This document shows, in pieces, positions 41,466 through 51,900 of a stretch of DNA of 64,000 nucleotides (the stretch's first letter is position 1; every line of letters starts with the position of its first letter). The stretch covers positions 62,001 to 126,000 of the forward strand of contig CAMTOJ010000001.1 of the NCBI GenBank assembly GCA_947074145.1. The letters run 5' to 3'. Position numbers and translations under genes: made by a program. The notes beneath the pieces were generated by a model. It saw nothing but the letters and a program-made list of their open reading frames with translations. It had not been told where the DNA came from and did no database searches. Source of the DNA: an uncultured Bacteroidales bacterium (lineage in GTDB: Bacteria; Bacteroidota; Bacteroidia; Bacteroidales; JAUNSR01).

Positions 41466-42776
41466 TTAAAGTAATTTACTCGCTATTTCTGACAACAGAC
41501 TCCTTTCTCCTTTTACAAGATTAACATGAGCAAAAATTGGCTGATTTCTCATTTTAGCAATCATATAGGCCAAACCGTTAGATTCTGAATCAAGATATGG
41601 TGAATCAATCTGTTGTATATCATCAGTAAACACCATCTTTGTCCCTTCTCCTGCACGAGTAATAATAGTCTTTATCTCATGAGGTGTAAGATTTTGAGCT
41701 TCATCTATAATACAAAATGACTCAGAAAAGCTACGTCCCCTTATATAAGCAAGAGCACTAATAGTCAGTCTTCCCTCATTTTGCAATGTTTCAATTTTAT
41801 TGTTCATATCAGCAGGAGAATTATATTTTATAACAGAAAGGTTATCAAATAAAGGCTGCATATATGGCTCAATCTTCTCCTTCTCTGTACCGGGAAGAAA
41901 CCCTATCTCCTTATTCGACAATGATACAATAGGTCTCATTAATAATATCTGCTTATACTTATTAACCTGATTTAAAGCAGATGCTAAAGCCAACAACGTT
42001 TTCCCTGTCCCTGCTCTTCCGGTAAGAGCCACAAGTTTCACCTCAGGATCACAGAGAACCTCAAAAGCATACGACTGTTCTGCATTTCTGGGCTTTATAC
42101 CTGTTCCTTCATATTTTATGATTCTGGTAATTTTAGATATAAAAGGGTTATACCTTACCAATACCGAGCTATTAGCATCTTTTAATGTGAAACATTCATT
42201 TGCTATTGGTGATTTATCAAAAACCAATTCTTCTGGTGTATATGTTGCTTTTGCACTATACATACTATCAATCACCCTTGGATCAGCAGTGAAACGGTCT
42301 TTCTGAAATTCTGAATACATATCTGTGTTCTCAACCTTATCAGAATAATAATCTTCAGCTTCTATACCTATTGACCGGGCTTTCATTCTAAGATTTATAT
42401 CCTTAGATACTAATACTATCTTTTGTTTAGGATGCGATTCTATTAATTGCATTGTTGCAGAGAGTATTTTATTGTCTGCGATCTTTTCTGTAAAATTAGT
42501 TACTACTCTCTCATTTTGTTCTTGATTCATCAAAATGAACAGTTTCCCCCTTCCGCTACCCAGTGAAACTCCTTTTGTAAATATATTTTTACTTGAAAGC
42601 TTATCAAGTTCTCGTATAAATTCACGCGCATTGAAATTAATCTGTTCATTACCCTTCTTGAATTTATCGAGTTCCTCAAGTACTACGATTGGAATATAAA
42701 TATTATTATCCTGGAAATTATCAATACAATCAGCATCATGTAGAATGACATTGGTATCTATTACGAAATTTTTCAT
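41466..42776 (-). CDS. PhoH-family ATPase with N-terminal PIN domain
   Basis: FVIDTNVILHDADCI (PIN); LVALTGRAGTGKTLLALASALNQ; RPIVSLSNKEIGFLPGT; FCIIDEAQNLTPHEIKTIITRAGEGTKMVFTDD. Confidence 0.95.
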   Translation of the reverse strand: MKNFVIDTNVILHDADCIDNFQDNNIYIPIVVLEELDKFKKGNEQINFNAREFIRELDKLSSKNIFTKGVSLGSGRGKLFILMNQEQNERVVTNFTEKIADNKILSATMQLIESHPKQKIVLVSKDINLRMKARSIGIEAEDYYSDKVENTDMYSEFQKDRFTADPRVIDSMYSAKATYTPEELVFDKSPIANECFTLKDANSSVLVRYNPFISKITRIIKYEGTGIKPRNAEQSYAFEVLCDPEVKLVALTGRAGTGKTLLALASALNQVNKYKQILLMRPIVSLSNKEIGFLPGTEKEKIEPYMQPLFDNLSVIKYNSPADMNNKIETLQNEGRLTISALAYIRGRSFSESFCIIDEAQNLTPHEIKTIITRAGEGTKMVFTDDIQQIDSPYLDSESNGLAYMIAKMRNQPIFAHVNLVKGERSLLSEIASKLL

Positions 42777-42962
42777 ATTAATTAATTTATTGGTTAATAA
42801 TGATCTTGCAAGAATTAATTAAACTAATAATTGAAATATAAGAGTATACATATCTTAAATCAATTAATATAATCCAAATTAATATCTAACATAATTTGCA
42901 CCCTTTTACATAAATATAATATTTTATTTACAGATATTTGCGTTCAAATTATTTAAATTACT

Positions 42963-44249
42963 ATGACATTTGAGGAAACTACAGAATTTCTGTATAAACA
43001 ATTACCGGTTTTTCAGCATAAGGGAGCATCTGCCTATAAGCCCGGACTGCAAAATACAATAGAATTAGATCAATATTTTAATCACCCACATAAATCATAT
43101 AAAACTATCCATATAGGTGGTACTAACGGAAAGGGCTCCACGTCTCATTCACTTGCTGCTATACTACAAAAAGCAGGTTATAAAGTGGGACTTTATACAT
43201 CACCACATCTTGTTGACTTCCGTGAGAGAATAAGAGTAAACGGTGAAATGATATCTAAAAAGTATGTGATTGATTTTGTAGAGAACAATTTTAATAATAT
43301 AGAATATATACATCCTTCATTTTTCGAGTTATCTATGATGATGGCTTTTTGTTATTTTAGAGAAATGAATGTAGATATAGCAATTATTGAAGTTGGACTT
43401 GGTGGAAGATTAGATAGTACAAATATTATATCTCCATTACTCTCTATAATTACCAATATTAGTATCGATCATACACAATTTCTTGGTGATACCAAAGAAC
43501 AGATTGCTAAGGAAAAAGCTGGCATTATTAAATCCGATATCCCTGTTCTAATAGGTGAATCAGGATCTTTAACGGTAAAACAAATATTCACCGATAAGGC
43601 TAAACTTGAAAAAACGAAGATTTACTTTGCCGAACAATTATATTCTGATCTTAAACAGGTGGATTCGCTTAATGATTCATATTATAGCTGTTCTCGATAT
43701 GATCAAATTGAGTCAGACCTTGACGGCTCATATCATATTCATAATTTAAAAACAATACTATCCGCTACTGATATTCTTCGTAATCAGGGATTGATTATAT
43801 CTGATCTAAATGTAATTGATGCACTTAAAGAGGTCAAGACATCAACCGGACTTAGAGGACGATGGGAAAAACTATCTGATTCCCCTCTTACATATTGTGA
43901 TACAGGTCATAATGTTGGAGGTATAACCTACATTTCTCAAAAATTAAATCAAATTGAATGTAATTCTTTACGCATTATAATAGGTATGGTTAATGATAAA
44001 GATATATCTAATATATTATCGTTATTGCCTACTAAAGCTATATATTATTTTACTCAAGCTCAAATTCCAAGAGCTCTTCCCGCAGAGGAACTTAAAGAAA
44101 AAGCTACATCATATAATCTTAAAGGAAATGTTTATAAAAATGTCGTAGATGCCTATAATGCAGCAGTTAATGATTCTTCTCAAGATGATTTTATATTTAT
44201 AGGAGGAAGTAATTTTACTGTAGGTGATCTTCTTAAATATTTAGAATAA
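42963..44249 (+). CDS. folC: Bifunctional folylpolyglutamate/dihydrofolate synthase
   Basis: IHIGGTNGKGSTSHSLAAILQKAGYKVGLYTSPHLVDFRERIRVNGEMI; DIAIIEVGLGGRLDSTNII; YCDTGHNVGG. Confidence 0.95.
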   Translation: MTFEETTEFLYKQLPVFQHKGASAYKPGLQNTIELDQYFNHPHKSYKTIHIGGTNGKGSTSHSLAAILQKAGYKVGLYTSPHLVDFRERIRVNGEMISKKYVIDFVENNFNNIEYIHPSFFELSMMMAFCYFREMNVDIAIIEVGLGGRLDSTNIISPLLSIITNISIDHTQFLGDTKEQIAKEKAGIIKSDIPVLIGESGSLTVKQIFTDKAKLEKTKIYFAEQLYSDLKQVDSLNDSYYSCSRYDQIESDLDGSYHIHNLKTILSATDILRNQGLIISDLNVIDALKEVKTSTGLRGRWEKLSDSPLTYCDTGHNVGGITYISQKLNQIECNSLRIIIGMVNDKDISNILSLLPTKAIYYFTQAQIPRALPAEELKEKATSYNLKGNVYKNVVDAYNAAVNDSSQDDFIFIGGSNFTVGDLLKYLE

Positions 44250-44273
44250 TATATTAGTTTAATAATTATCAAA

Positions 44274-44314
44274 AAAAGAGCTATTCCGTTATAAAGGGAT
44301 AGCTCTTTTTTCGA
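44274..44314. terminator. Intrinsic terminator between convergent folC and the TonB receptor
   Basis: aaaaagagctatt...gatagctctttttt. Confidence 0.8.
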
Positions 44315-44319
44315 TATAA

Positions 44320-46665
44320 TCAATTAAATATCTTAACTCCTACAAAATAGGTTCTTGGTTGTGCAGGTCCATAAAAATATTTTGAATCTCTATCCGGACC
44401 CTTATCATAATCCTTTTGACGTGAATCAAGTATGTTTTGTACTCCTCCATTTAATTGTAGATTTAATCGTTTAGTTAATTTGAAATCATATCCTATCTTA
44501 AAATTGATATCATAGAAACTTTCAGATTTTTTTATCTCATCTTTATTAATATCTCCTCCCGCAAAATGAGGAACAAGCATTGTGCCTGTAAATACACCAT
44601 TTGCTACTAATTGCAAACGTTTCGTCGGATTATATGTAAATGTACAATAACCATATGTATTAGGACTTCTAAGCATCGTTTCAATAAGTTCTACATCTTC
44701 ATCAAGTGACCATCTCTCGGGCTCTTGATATTTACTTCTTTGTATGGTAATACCTGCTTGCAACTGCATGATATTAGCATATGCGATCTTTCCATCAAAA
44801 TTCAAACCGTAAACGGTTGCTCCTTTACCGTTTCTCCTTTCAAGAACCTGAACACCCTGAATATCATTTTCTATCTCTTCTAAAACAAACACATCATTGA
44901 GTTGGGTATAAAAAACCTCCGATAATAAATTGAATTGCCATTTATCAACATCTTTATATAGATCGATTGATCCGCTGTAACTATATGATCTTTCCTCTTT
45001 CAAATTATCGGCAAGTACAATTCTTTGTTTTTCACCCCCTACTGCAGCAACATGTAAATCTTCATCATATGCTTGTGGAGCACGAAATCCGGAAGAAAAT
45101 GTAACACGAGTTTGAATATATTCACTTGGTTTATATAATAGGTTCATTCTCGGGCTGAAGATAAGATTGTCAATCAAATTATGTTTATCCATTCTAACTC
45201 CTGCAAGGAAGCTTAGATAATCTCCTGTCCATTCACTTTGTAAAAATCCCCCTCCAATATATACATTCTGCTTTAAGTCATGCAGTTCTTCATCTTCTTC
45301 AGAATAAATCTGACGATCATGTAGTGAATTAGTTTGATATTCAACACCATAAGTCAAAGTAGCAGGAGAAACAAGGAATCTCGTTAGTGAGTTAACACCC
45401 ATTGCTCCGGATACAAAAGTTAAATCTGATGTTTTTCCATAAGCGTTAGGATCCATTGATGTTCCATAGTAACTATCTCTGTCTATATGTTGTCCTGAAG
45501 CATATAATGAAAATTTATGTTTGTCACCTCCATAATATTGATCATATGTCACGCCTCCACCATTTATGCTATGTTCGGTTTGTTCACAAATTTCAACCTG
45601 ATGTGGAGGTAGATCAAGATTATCACCACCTCTTCGAAACTCTTGTGTTGTATGATATTCAAGTGTTATTTTACCTCTTTGAGAAGGTCTGAAAAAACTT
45701 CTAAACCCGAAATTTCTTGCATTAAGTTTTCCTATCTCTGAAAATCCATCTTTATCTATATCCAAAGCTTGTCTGTCTCTGAATGCTTGATATGCTGCTA
45801 TACCATATTTATTATTTTCATCTACTAAGGATACATTAGCAGAGATATTTGTTTGCCAACTTCTACCAAGGCTATTGCTTACATTACTGTTAACCTGAAA
45901 AGTATTGTCACTAGGATCTTTTGTAATTACATTAATTGTTCCTCCAATTGCATTTGAGCCGAATAGTGCGCTTCCGCCACCCCTTACAACCTCAATTCTT
46001 TCTATCATATTAGTTGGAATCTGTTCTAATCCATAGACTCCGCTCAGGGCACTTAGCACAGGACGTGAATTGATCAGAATCTGTGAATAAGGTCCTTCAA
46101 GACCATTAATTCTTACCTGAGGGAATCCGCAGTTTTGACAATTGTTCTCCACTCTAAGTCCTGACTGATAATTAAGTCCTTGTGCCAAATCTACACTATT
46201 GACAGTTTCCAGCTTTTTTCCACTTAATACATTGACTACTACCGGAGCAAGACGTCTGTTTGTTTCATTTCTGTTAGCAGAGACTACAACTTCATCTTTT
46301 GAAAAAACCTGTTCTTCAAGTTCAAAATTTATATGTTTATTTTCTGAATTAATATCAACTATATTCTGCGAAGGTATATAGCCTATACCCTGAACTTTCA
46401 ATTCATATTTTCCTTTACAGATTGAAGTGAACGAATATTCTCCTTGTTCATCTGTCTGAGTACCCGTATTATGAGAATGTTCACCATCTATATCTTTCAA
46501 CAATACAGTCATGAAAGGTAACGGCTCTCCGTTTGTTTTATCAATAACTTTACCTTTAATCATTAATACTTTATTAGCTTCAGGTAAATTAGAGGCAGAG
46601 ATTGAATCCGTGGTAATTATAAAGAGTAATAGTATTCCCAATACTATATATATTTTATTAATCAT
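44320..46665 (-). CDS. TonB-dependent receptor, CarboxypepD_reg-like N-terminus (metal-type)
   Basis: KVIDKTNGEPLPFMTVLLKD; plug LRVENNCQNCGFPQVRINGLEGPYSQILINSRPVLSALSGVYGLEQIPTNMIERIEVVRGGGSALFGSNAIGGTINVITK. Confidence 0.94.
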   Translation of the reverse strand: MINKIYIVLGILLLFIITTDSISASNLPEANKVLMIKGKVIDKTNGEPLPFMTVLLKDIDGEHSHNTGTQTDEQGEYSFTSICKGKYELKVQGIGYIPSQNIVDINSENKHINFELEEQVFSKDEVVVSANRNETNRRLAPVVVNVLSGKKLETVNSVDLAQGLNYQSGLRVENNCQNCGFPQVRINGLEGPYSQILINSRPVLSALSGVYGLEQIPTNMIERIEVVRGGGSALFGSNAIGGTINVITKDPSDNTFQVNSNVSNSLGRSWQTNISANVSLVDENNKYGIAAYQAFRDRQALDIDKDGFSEIGKLNARNFGFRSFFRPSQRGKITLEYHTTQEFRRGGDNLDLPPHQVEICEQTEHSINGGGVTYDQYYGGDKHKFSLYASGQHIDRDSYYGTSMDPNAYGKTSDLTFVSGAMGVNSLTRFLVSPATLTYGVEYQTNSLHDRQIYSEEDEELHDLKQNVYIGGGFLQSEWTGDYLSFLAGVRMDKHNLIDNLIFSPRMNLLYKPSEYIQTRVTFSSGFRAPQAYDEDLHVAAVGGEKQRIVLADNLKEERSYSYSGSIDLYKDVDKWQFNLLSEVFYTQLNDVFVLEEIENDIQGVQVLERRNGKGATVYGLNFDGKIAYANIMQLQAGITIQRSKYQEPERWSLDEDVELIETMLRSPNTYGYCTFTYNPTKRLQLVANGVFTGTMLVPHFAGGDINKDEIKKSESFYDINFKIGYDFKLTKRLNLQLNGGVQNILDSRQKDYDKGPDRDSKYFYGPAQPRTYFVGVKIFN

Positions 46666-46745
46666 TTATTGTAAATTATTATTGCATTCTAATTAATAGA
46701 CATGAAATACTATGTCTTATCAACTGAATGTCAGACGTAAATAGC

Positions 46746-46772
46746 TATAGATAAGAATCTGTCTTATCTATA
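46746..46772. repeat. 11-bp perfect inverted repeat between the His-rich gene and the TonB receptor gene
   Basis: tatagataaga-atctg-tcttatctata. Confidence 0.7.
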
Positions 46773-46882
46773 TAGAAAAGCTGATAATATATCTCTTTGA
46801 TATACGATCTTTTGAATTGATTTTAAATTTATCTGCATTAATATTATAATTTCAAAAGGCATATGCAGATAAAAGAGATAAC

Positions 46883-47251
46883 CTAATCAATTTTAGATTT
46901 TATTATTTCGGGAATACAAGGTGGGCCTCTTGGATTTAGATTTTTAGATATTGGCCCGGTTAAGGATATATTTGATTGTATGATTAACTGATATAATATA
47001 CAATCATAACATATAAAGTCATAGGTTATGTTTGTAAAATCGTATATATCAGAATTTAAAATTGAATTAATTAACGATATCTCTGAACTTCCATGATTAT
47101 GAGATTCTGCATCCTTTGTAAAGGGATGAGAATGAACTACAGTAACACCATTAATTATATGAGTGTGGGTAAAAGAAAAGGCGGAAATCTCATATCCTAC
47201 AAAAAGTAGGATAAGTAAAATTGAGATTATATTTCTTTTCTTTTTAATCAT
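46883..47251 (-). CDS. Small exported His-rich protein with C-terminal NPRGPP motif
   Basis: 122 aa, N-terminal hydrophobic segment, HTHIINGVTVVHSHPFTKDAESHNHG, FICYDC, C-terminal NPRGPPCIPEI; directly upstream of and co-directional with the TonB receptor. Confidence 0.75.
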   Translation of the reverse strand: MIKKKRNIISILLILLFVGYEISAFSFTHTHIINGVTVVHSHPFTKDAESHNHGSSEISLINSILNSDIYDFTNITYDFICYDCILYQLIIQSNISLTGPISKNLNPRGPPCIPEIIKSKID

Positions 47252-47348
47252 TAATATCTATTTAAGAGCATTTTATAATTTATGCAAATATATAACATTA
47301 ATTCTATTTAGAATCATTACTAATATGATTAAATGCAAATAGAGATAA

Positions 47349-47382
47349 AAAAAGCGCAAATCCTAAGATTTACGCTTTCAAA
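47349..47382 (-). terminator. Terminator after lysA
   Basis: Minus strand agcgtaaatc-ttag-gatttgcgcttttttt. Confidence 0.75.
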
Positions 47383-47398
47383 TTTTATATATTTTATT

Positions 47399-48562
47399 TT
47401 ATAATTCTGAAGAATATACAGCTGCAGGAAGTTTTCTGCAATTATATTGACATGCCATAATCTGACCATATGCACCGGCACTTCTGAAAGCAAGCAAATC
47501 ACCTCTTTTTGTTATAGATAATTTTTCATCTTTTCCAAAACAATCTGATGATTCACAAATTGGTCCAACTACATCATATGTCTCGATTTCATCTCCATGG
47601 TTTGATATATTTTCTACATTATGATGAGCTTCGTATAAAGCAGGTCTTATTAGGTCTGTCATTCCTGCATCTACTATCACAAATTTCTTAACAGTTCCTT
47701 CTTTAACATACAGTACCTTTGAAATTAAAGATCCGCATTGGCATACCACTGCACGTCCAAGTTCAAAATGTAATTCCTGTCCTTCTCTAAGATTTAGATA
47801 TTTATTAAATGTTGCGAAGTAGTTTTCAAAATCAGGAATTGGATTTCTTTCAGGATGAACATAATCAATACCTAAACCACCCCCTACATTAATAACCTTA
47901 AGTGCAACACCTTTTGACTCAAGCATGTCCTGTATCTCATTGATCTTTTCAGACAAGCTTTGGAACGGATGGAGCTCTGTGATTTGAGATCCGATATGAA
48001 AATGCAGACCGATTAATTTTACATTTTCAAGTTTTAATGCACGTTCAATAACATCTTCAAGATGATCCAGGTTAATACCGAATTTATTTTCATTAAGTCC
48101 GGTGGTTATATAATGATGAGTATGAGCATCCACATTTGGATTTACTCTAAATGCGATCTGAGCAACTTTTCCTTTTGCCTGAGCCAATTCATTTATAACT
48201 TCAAGTTCAGGAACCGACTCCACATTAAAACAAAATATATTTGCATCAAGGCCAAGATTGATTTCCCAATCTGCTTTTCCTACACCTGCAAAAACTATTT
48301 TATCAGCTTCAAATCCGACATTGATACAAGCCTCTACTTCCCCGCCACTAACGCAATCACATCCAAGACCGCTTTTTCGGATTTGCTCAAGAATCTTATC
48401 ATTAGCATTTGCTTTTACTGCATAGTGAACGTGATACCCTTCATATTTTCCGGCCTCTTTGTTTATCGTATCTAAAGTTTGTTGCAAAAGAGTCTGATCG
48501 TAATAATAAAATGGAGTTTGAATGTTTTTTAGTTTATCAACAGGAAAGTTCATTTCTATCAA
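47399..48562 (-). CDS. lysA: Diaminopimelate decarboxylase
   Basis: TPFYYYDQTLLQQTLDTI...YHVHYAVKANANDKIL; LHFHIGSQI; INVGGGLGIDY; GPICESSDCFGKD. Confidence 0.94.
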   Translation of the reverse strand: MIEMNFPVDKLKNIQTPFYYYDQTLLQQTLDTINKEAGKYEGYHVHYAVKANANDKILEQIRKSGLGCDCVSGGEVEACINVGFEADKIVFAGVGKADWEINLGLDANIFCFNVESVPELEVINELAQAKGKVAQIAFRVNPNVDAHTHHYITTGLNENKFGINLDHLEDVIERALKLENVKLIGLHFHIGSQITELHPFQSLSEKINEIQDMLESKGVALKVINVGGGLGIDYVHPERNPIPDFENYFATFNKYLNLREGQELHFELGRAVVCQCGSLISKVLYVKEGTVKKFVIVDAGMTDLIRPALYEAHHNVENISNHGDEIETYDVVGPICESSDCFGKDEKLSITKRGDLLAFRSAGAYGQIMACQYNCRKLPAAVYSSEL

Positions 48563-48587
48563 TTTAATGGGTTGATTATCTTATTAA

Positions 48588-48625
48588 AAAAAACGCAAAG
48601 ACTTATATTTAGGTCTTCGCGTTTT
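48588..48625 (-). terminator. Terminator/attenuator-like hairpin between lysC and lysA
   Basis: Minus strand aaaacgcgaagacc...gtctttgcgttttttt. Confidence 0.7.
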
Positions 48626-48635
48626 CTATTATATC

Positions 48636-49952
48636 TTAATTGTTAAATACATTGTCGCTAAGAGCCTGAAGAGCCATTTTCTTATCTTTAGCCTTAACAA
48701 GCAGGGAGATGTTGTAATTACTTCCTCCATAAGAGATCATTCTTACCGGTATGTTTTTAAGAGCATCTATAACACTTGCCTCAAATCCTAGGTTCTGCCA
48801 GTCAAGATCTCCGACAACACAGATTATTACCATATCTTCGTCTACTGTAACTGTTCCGAATTTTTTAAGTTCATCAAGAATTTCAGGTAAATGACGCTTA
48901 TTGTCGATTGTTAAGGAAACACCTACTTCAGAAGTTGTAACCATATCTACAGGAGTTTGATAGCTTTCAAAAATTTCAAACACTTTACGCATGAAACCAT
49001 AAGCCATCAACATTCTGCCCGATTTGATCTTTATCGATGTTATTCCGTCTTTAGCCGCAACAGCTTTGATCTTCTTCATTTCTGTTTCATTAGAAATAAG
49101 AGTTCCCGGTGCTGATGGTTCCATTGTATTCAAAAGACGAACCGGTATGTTCGATAGTTTAGCAGGAGTAATACATGTGGGGTGAAGAATCTTAGCTCCA
49201 AAATATGCAAGTTCTGCAGCTTCTTCGAAATGTAACTGTCTTACAGGTGTAGTTCCCTCTACAAATCTTGGATCATTATTGTGCATTCCGTCAATATCAG
49301 TCCAAATCTGAATTTCGGCTGCATCAATAGCTGCTCCAATCAAAGATGCTGAATAGTCACTTCCTCCACGTTGAAGATTATCTATTTCACCATAAGCATT
49401 ACGACAAATATATCCTTGCGTAATATATATATCCTGATCAGGATCTTGCTCAAGAAGTGCTGTTATTTTTTCTCTAATGTAAACAGGATCAGGTTCTCCG
49501 TTTTTATCTGTTCTTGCATATTCTAATGCAGGAATCAAAGCTGATTTTACACCTTTTTCCAAAAGAAAAAGATTAAACATTGCAGTTGACATAAGTTCTC
49601 CCTGAGCCAATACAACTTTTTCTTCGAATAATGTAAATAGATCTTTTGTAAATGAGCGGATATAATCAAAATTAGCTTTTATAATCTTCTTTGCTTCATC
49701 TTTATAAGCCTGTGTAGAATAAAGTTCTTCAATTGTGTTGAAATACTTTCTTTCAAGATTATTAATAACTTCATTTGCTCCTACAGAGTTCTTTTTATAA
49801 AGATAATCAGATATTTCAACAAGCGTATTTGTTGTTCCTGACATCGCCGATAAAACTACAATTTTCTTTTCTCCGTCAAGAATAATATCAGCTACTTCAT
49901 TCATTCTCTGTGCTGAACCTACAGATGTTCCACCAAACTTTAAAACTTTCAT
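48636..49952 (-). CDS. lysC: Aspartate kinase (monofunctional)
   Basis: MKVLKFGGTSVGSAQRMNEV; LQRGGSDYSASLIGAAIDA; WTDIDGMHNNDPRFV; C-terminal ACT region; no fused homoserine dehydrogenase. Confidence 0.94.
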   Translation of the reverse strand: MKVLKFGGTSVGSAQRMNEVADIILDGEKKIVVLSAMSGTTNTLVEISDYLYKKNSVGANEVINNLERKYFNTIEELYSTQAYKDEAKKIIKANFDYIRSFTKDLFTLFEEKVVLAQGELMSTAMFNLFLLEKGVKSALIPALEYARTDKNGEPDPVYIREKITALLEQDPDQDIYITQGYICRNAYGEIDNLQRGGSDYSASLIGAAIDAAEIQIWTDIDGMHNNDPRFVEGTTPVRQLHFEEAAELAYFGAKILHPTCITPAKLSNIPVRLLNTMEPSAPGTLISNETEMKKIKAVAAKDGITSIKIKSGRMLMAYGFMRKVFEIFESYQTPVDMVTTSEVGVSLTIDNKRHLPEILDELKKFGTVTVDEDMVIICVVGDLDWQNLGFEASVIDALKNIPVRMISYGGSNYNISLLVKAKDKKMALQALSDNVFNN

Positions 49953-49991
49953 TTTCCGTTCTTTCTTAAATGGTTAAATTTTACAATAATT

Positions 49992-50078
49992 TTAAGTTTG
50001 GACGTCATTAGGGAGACCTTCCTCATCCACCATAATTTCGATTATAATACTTAATCGATTATACAAAATCATTTTCAT
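49992..50078 (-). CDS. Possible short ORF upstream of lysC (MKMILYNRLSIIIEIMVDEEGLPNDVQT)
   Basis: Own minus-strand translation, 28 codons plus TAA, in the lysC 5' region; contains an Ile run (SIIIEI). No RBS or terminator evidence. Confidence 0.25.
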   Translation of the reverse strand: MKMILYNRLSIIIEIMVDEEGLPNDVQT

Positions 50079-50250
50079 TATTTGCACTGCAAAATTAATA
50101 TTTTATGCCGTTTTTGCTTCATTTTATCAATGAAAAAACTCATTTTTTTACATTTTACTATCAATTTCTCCTATCTACTTTCATATTTGATTTATAATTA
50201 TTGCATATTATTGCATTATGCGTTTTTCTTTCATCATTTTTAATAATAAA

Positions 50251-50283
50251 AAAAGCACATAAACCATTTTGGAGTATGTGCTT
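50251..50283 (-). terminator. Terminator after the FtsE-like gene
   Basis: Minus strand aagcacata...tatgtgctttttttatt. Confidence 0.75.
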
Positions 50284-50307
50284 GTTAATATTGAAATTGA
50301 AAAAATG

Positions 50308-51750
50308 TTATTTATTATGATTTATATCCTCTATAATCTGTTCTGTGTCCATCTCGGAATACCCGAATTCTTCATCAATTATCACATATCCAGAATCATT
50401 AATCTCCTGATGAATATCTTTCAAAACAGGTATTTCAGCATCTAAGGATGTAAATAATTCAAGGTTTTCTTCTATTTCAGTGATAACTTCTGTCCTATTC
50501 TGATTTAAAGACTCGTCTATCTCAGCACTATCCTCTTTTATTAAAGATTCTCCTATATTGAGAATCTCCTCTTTTTCTTCTATTACGATATTTTCAATGG
50601 TATCCGAATTATCATTATCTGATTCAATTCTCTTATTATCAAAATTGTCATTTAGATTAAAAGTATCCTCATTTGATAATGATCCTGAATTAAGATTATC
50701 TTCAGAAACTATTTCATTAGCAACATTATTTACAATAACATTATTACTCTTTGTTGCGTACATATCATTAAGAGTAAAGCCTTTATTGTCATAATTGTTA
50801 GTTATCTCCAACACTGTTTCCCGGCTTTCGATAGTTTCCTCTTCTGATTCATGACAATCCACATCATCCTTACTCTCCCCAAGAGGCACCTCTGAGAATG
50901 ACTGCTGAATATCTTCAACAATTTCCTTCTCTGCTATTAGTTCAGAATTAATATCCGTATCCTCATTACTCTCTACAGAACTTTCTTCATTCTGATTCTG
51001 ATAATATGAATGGGTGCTATTTTGTATAAGATTTTCACCCTTATTGTATTGAGAAATATCATTTATGGATGTTTCATCCATATTTAGCTCGATAATATTG
51101 TTCCCCTCAATACATAATACTCTTCCAGGAAACTCCTTTGTCAATGCATGATTATGTGTTGCCATGATAACTGTAGTTCCTGATGCACAAATATCTTTCA
51201 ATATGTTTACAATACGAATACCTGTTTCGGGGTCAAGATTTCCTGTCGGTTCATCCGCAAGAATTATTTCCGGGTTATTAAGTAAGGCGCGAGCAATTAC
51301 TACACGTTGTTGCTCTCCACCCGAAAGTTGATGTGGCATTTTATACCCCTTTGTATGCATGTCGACTCTCTTCAATACTGTATCGATACGCTCTTCAATA
51401 TCTTCTTTTCGGTTCCAACCTGTTGCTTTTAATACAAATTCAAGATTGGCATATACGGTTCTATCTGTAAGTAGTTGAAAATCCTGAAATACTATTCCTA
51501 TTTTTCTTCTTAAAAAAGGAATATGTTTTCTTTTGATCTTTTTTAAATTATAATTGAAGATTTCAGCATCACCTCCGGAAACCGGTATATCAGCATACAT
51601 ACACTTCATCAGACTACTCTTTCCTGAACCTACGCGACCTATCAAATAGATAAATTCACCTTTATCTATCTTTAGGTTTATATCTTTAAGAATAATAAGT
51701 TCCTGTCGTAATATATTTACGTCTCTGAAGTCTATTAATTGTTCTGCCAT
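50308..51750 (-). CDS. FtsE-like ABC transporter ATP-binding protein with a long acidic C-terminal extension
   Basis: Walker [11 protein letters not shown], signature [16 protein letters not shown], Walker [13 protein letters not shown]; followed by about 250 aa of E/D/N/S-rich low-complexity sequence. Confidence 0.9.
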   Translation of the reverse strand: MAEQLIDFRDVNILRQELIILKDINLKIDKGEFIYLIGRVGSGKSSLMKCMYADIPVSGGDAEIFNYNLKKIKRKHIPFLRRKIGIVFQDFQLLTDRTVYANLEFVLKATGWNRKEDIEERIDTVLKRVDMHTKGYKMPHQLSGGEQQRVVIARALLNNPEIILADEPTGNLDPETGIRIVNILKDICASGTTVIMATHNHALTKEFPGRVLCIEGNNIIELNMDETSINDISQYNKGENLIQNSTHSYYQNQNEESSVESNEDTDINSELIAEKEIVEDIQQSFSEVPLGESKDDVDCHESEEETIESRETVLEITNNYDNKGFTLNDMYATKSNNVIVNNVANEIVSEDNLNSGSLSNEDTFNLNDNFDNKRIESDNDNSDTIENIVIEEKEEILNIGESLIKEDSAEIDESLNQNRTEVITEIEENLELFTSLDAEIPVLKDIHQEINDSGYVIIDEEFGYSEMDTEQIIEDINHNK

Positions 51751-51838
51751 CTGAAAAAATTTATTTATACTGTAAAATTAAACTGTATATCCAATTATAT
51801 ATACGAATTAATCAAAATTTTATTATTACAACCAATAA

Positions 51839-51878
51839 AAAAGGATGAAAGTTGGTTAATAACTTTCATCCTTCGTAG
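51839..51878 (-). terminator. Terminator after hisIE
   Basis: Minus strand aaggatgaaagtt...aactttcatcctttttt. Confidence 0.8.
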
Positions 51879-51900
51879 AAATATTGTGGAATAAATTTTA

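Noticed and set aside
48062-48475. Antisense 137-aa ORF in lysA
   Set aside because: Entirely antisense to strong lysA motifs; no recognisable family.
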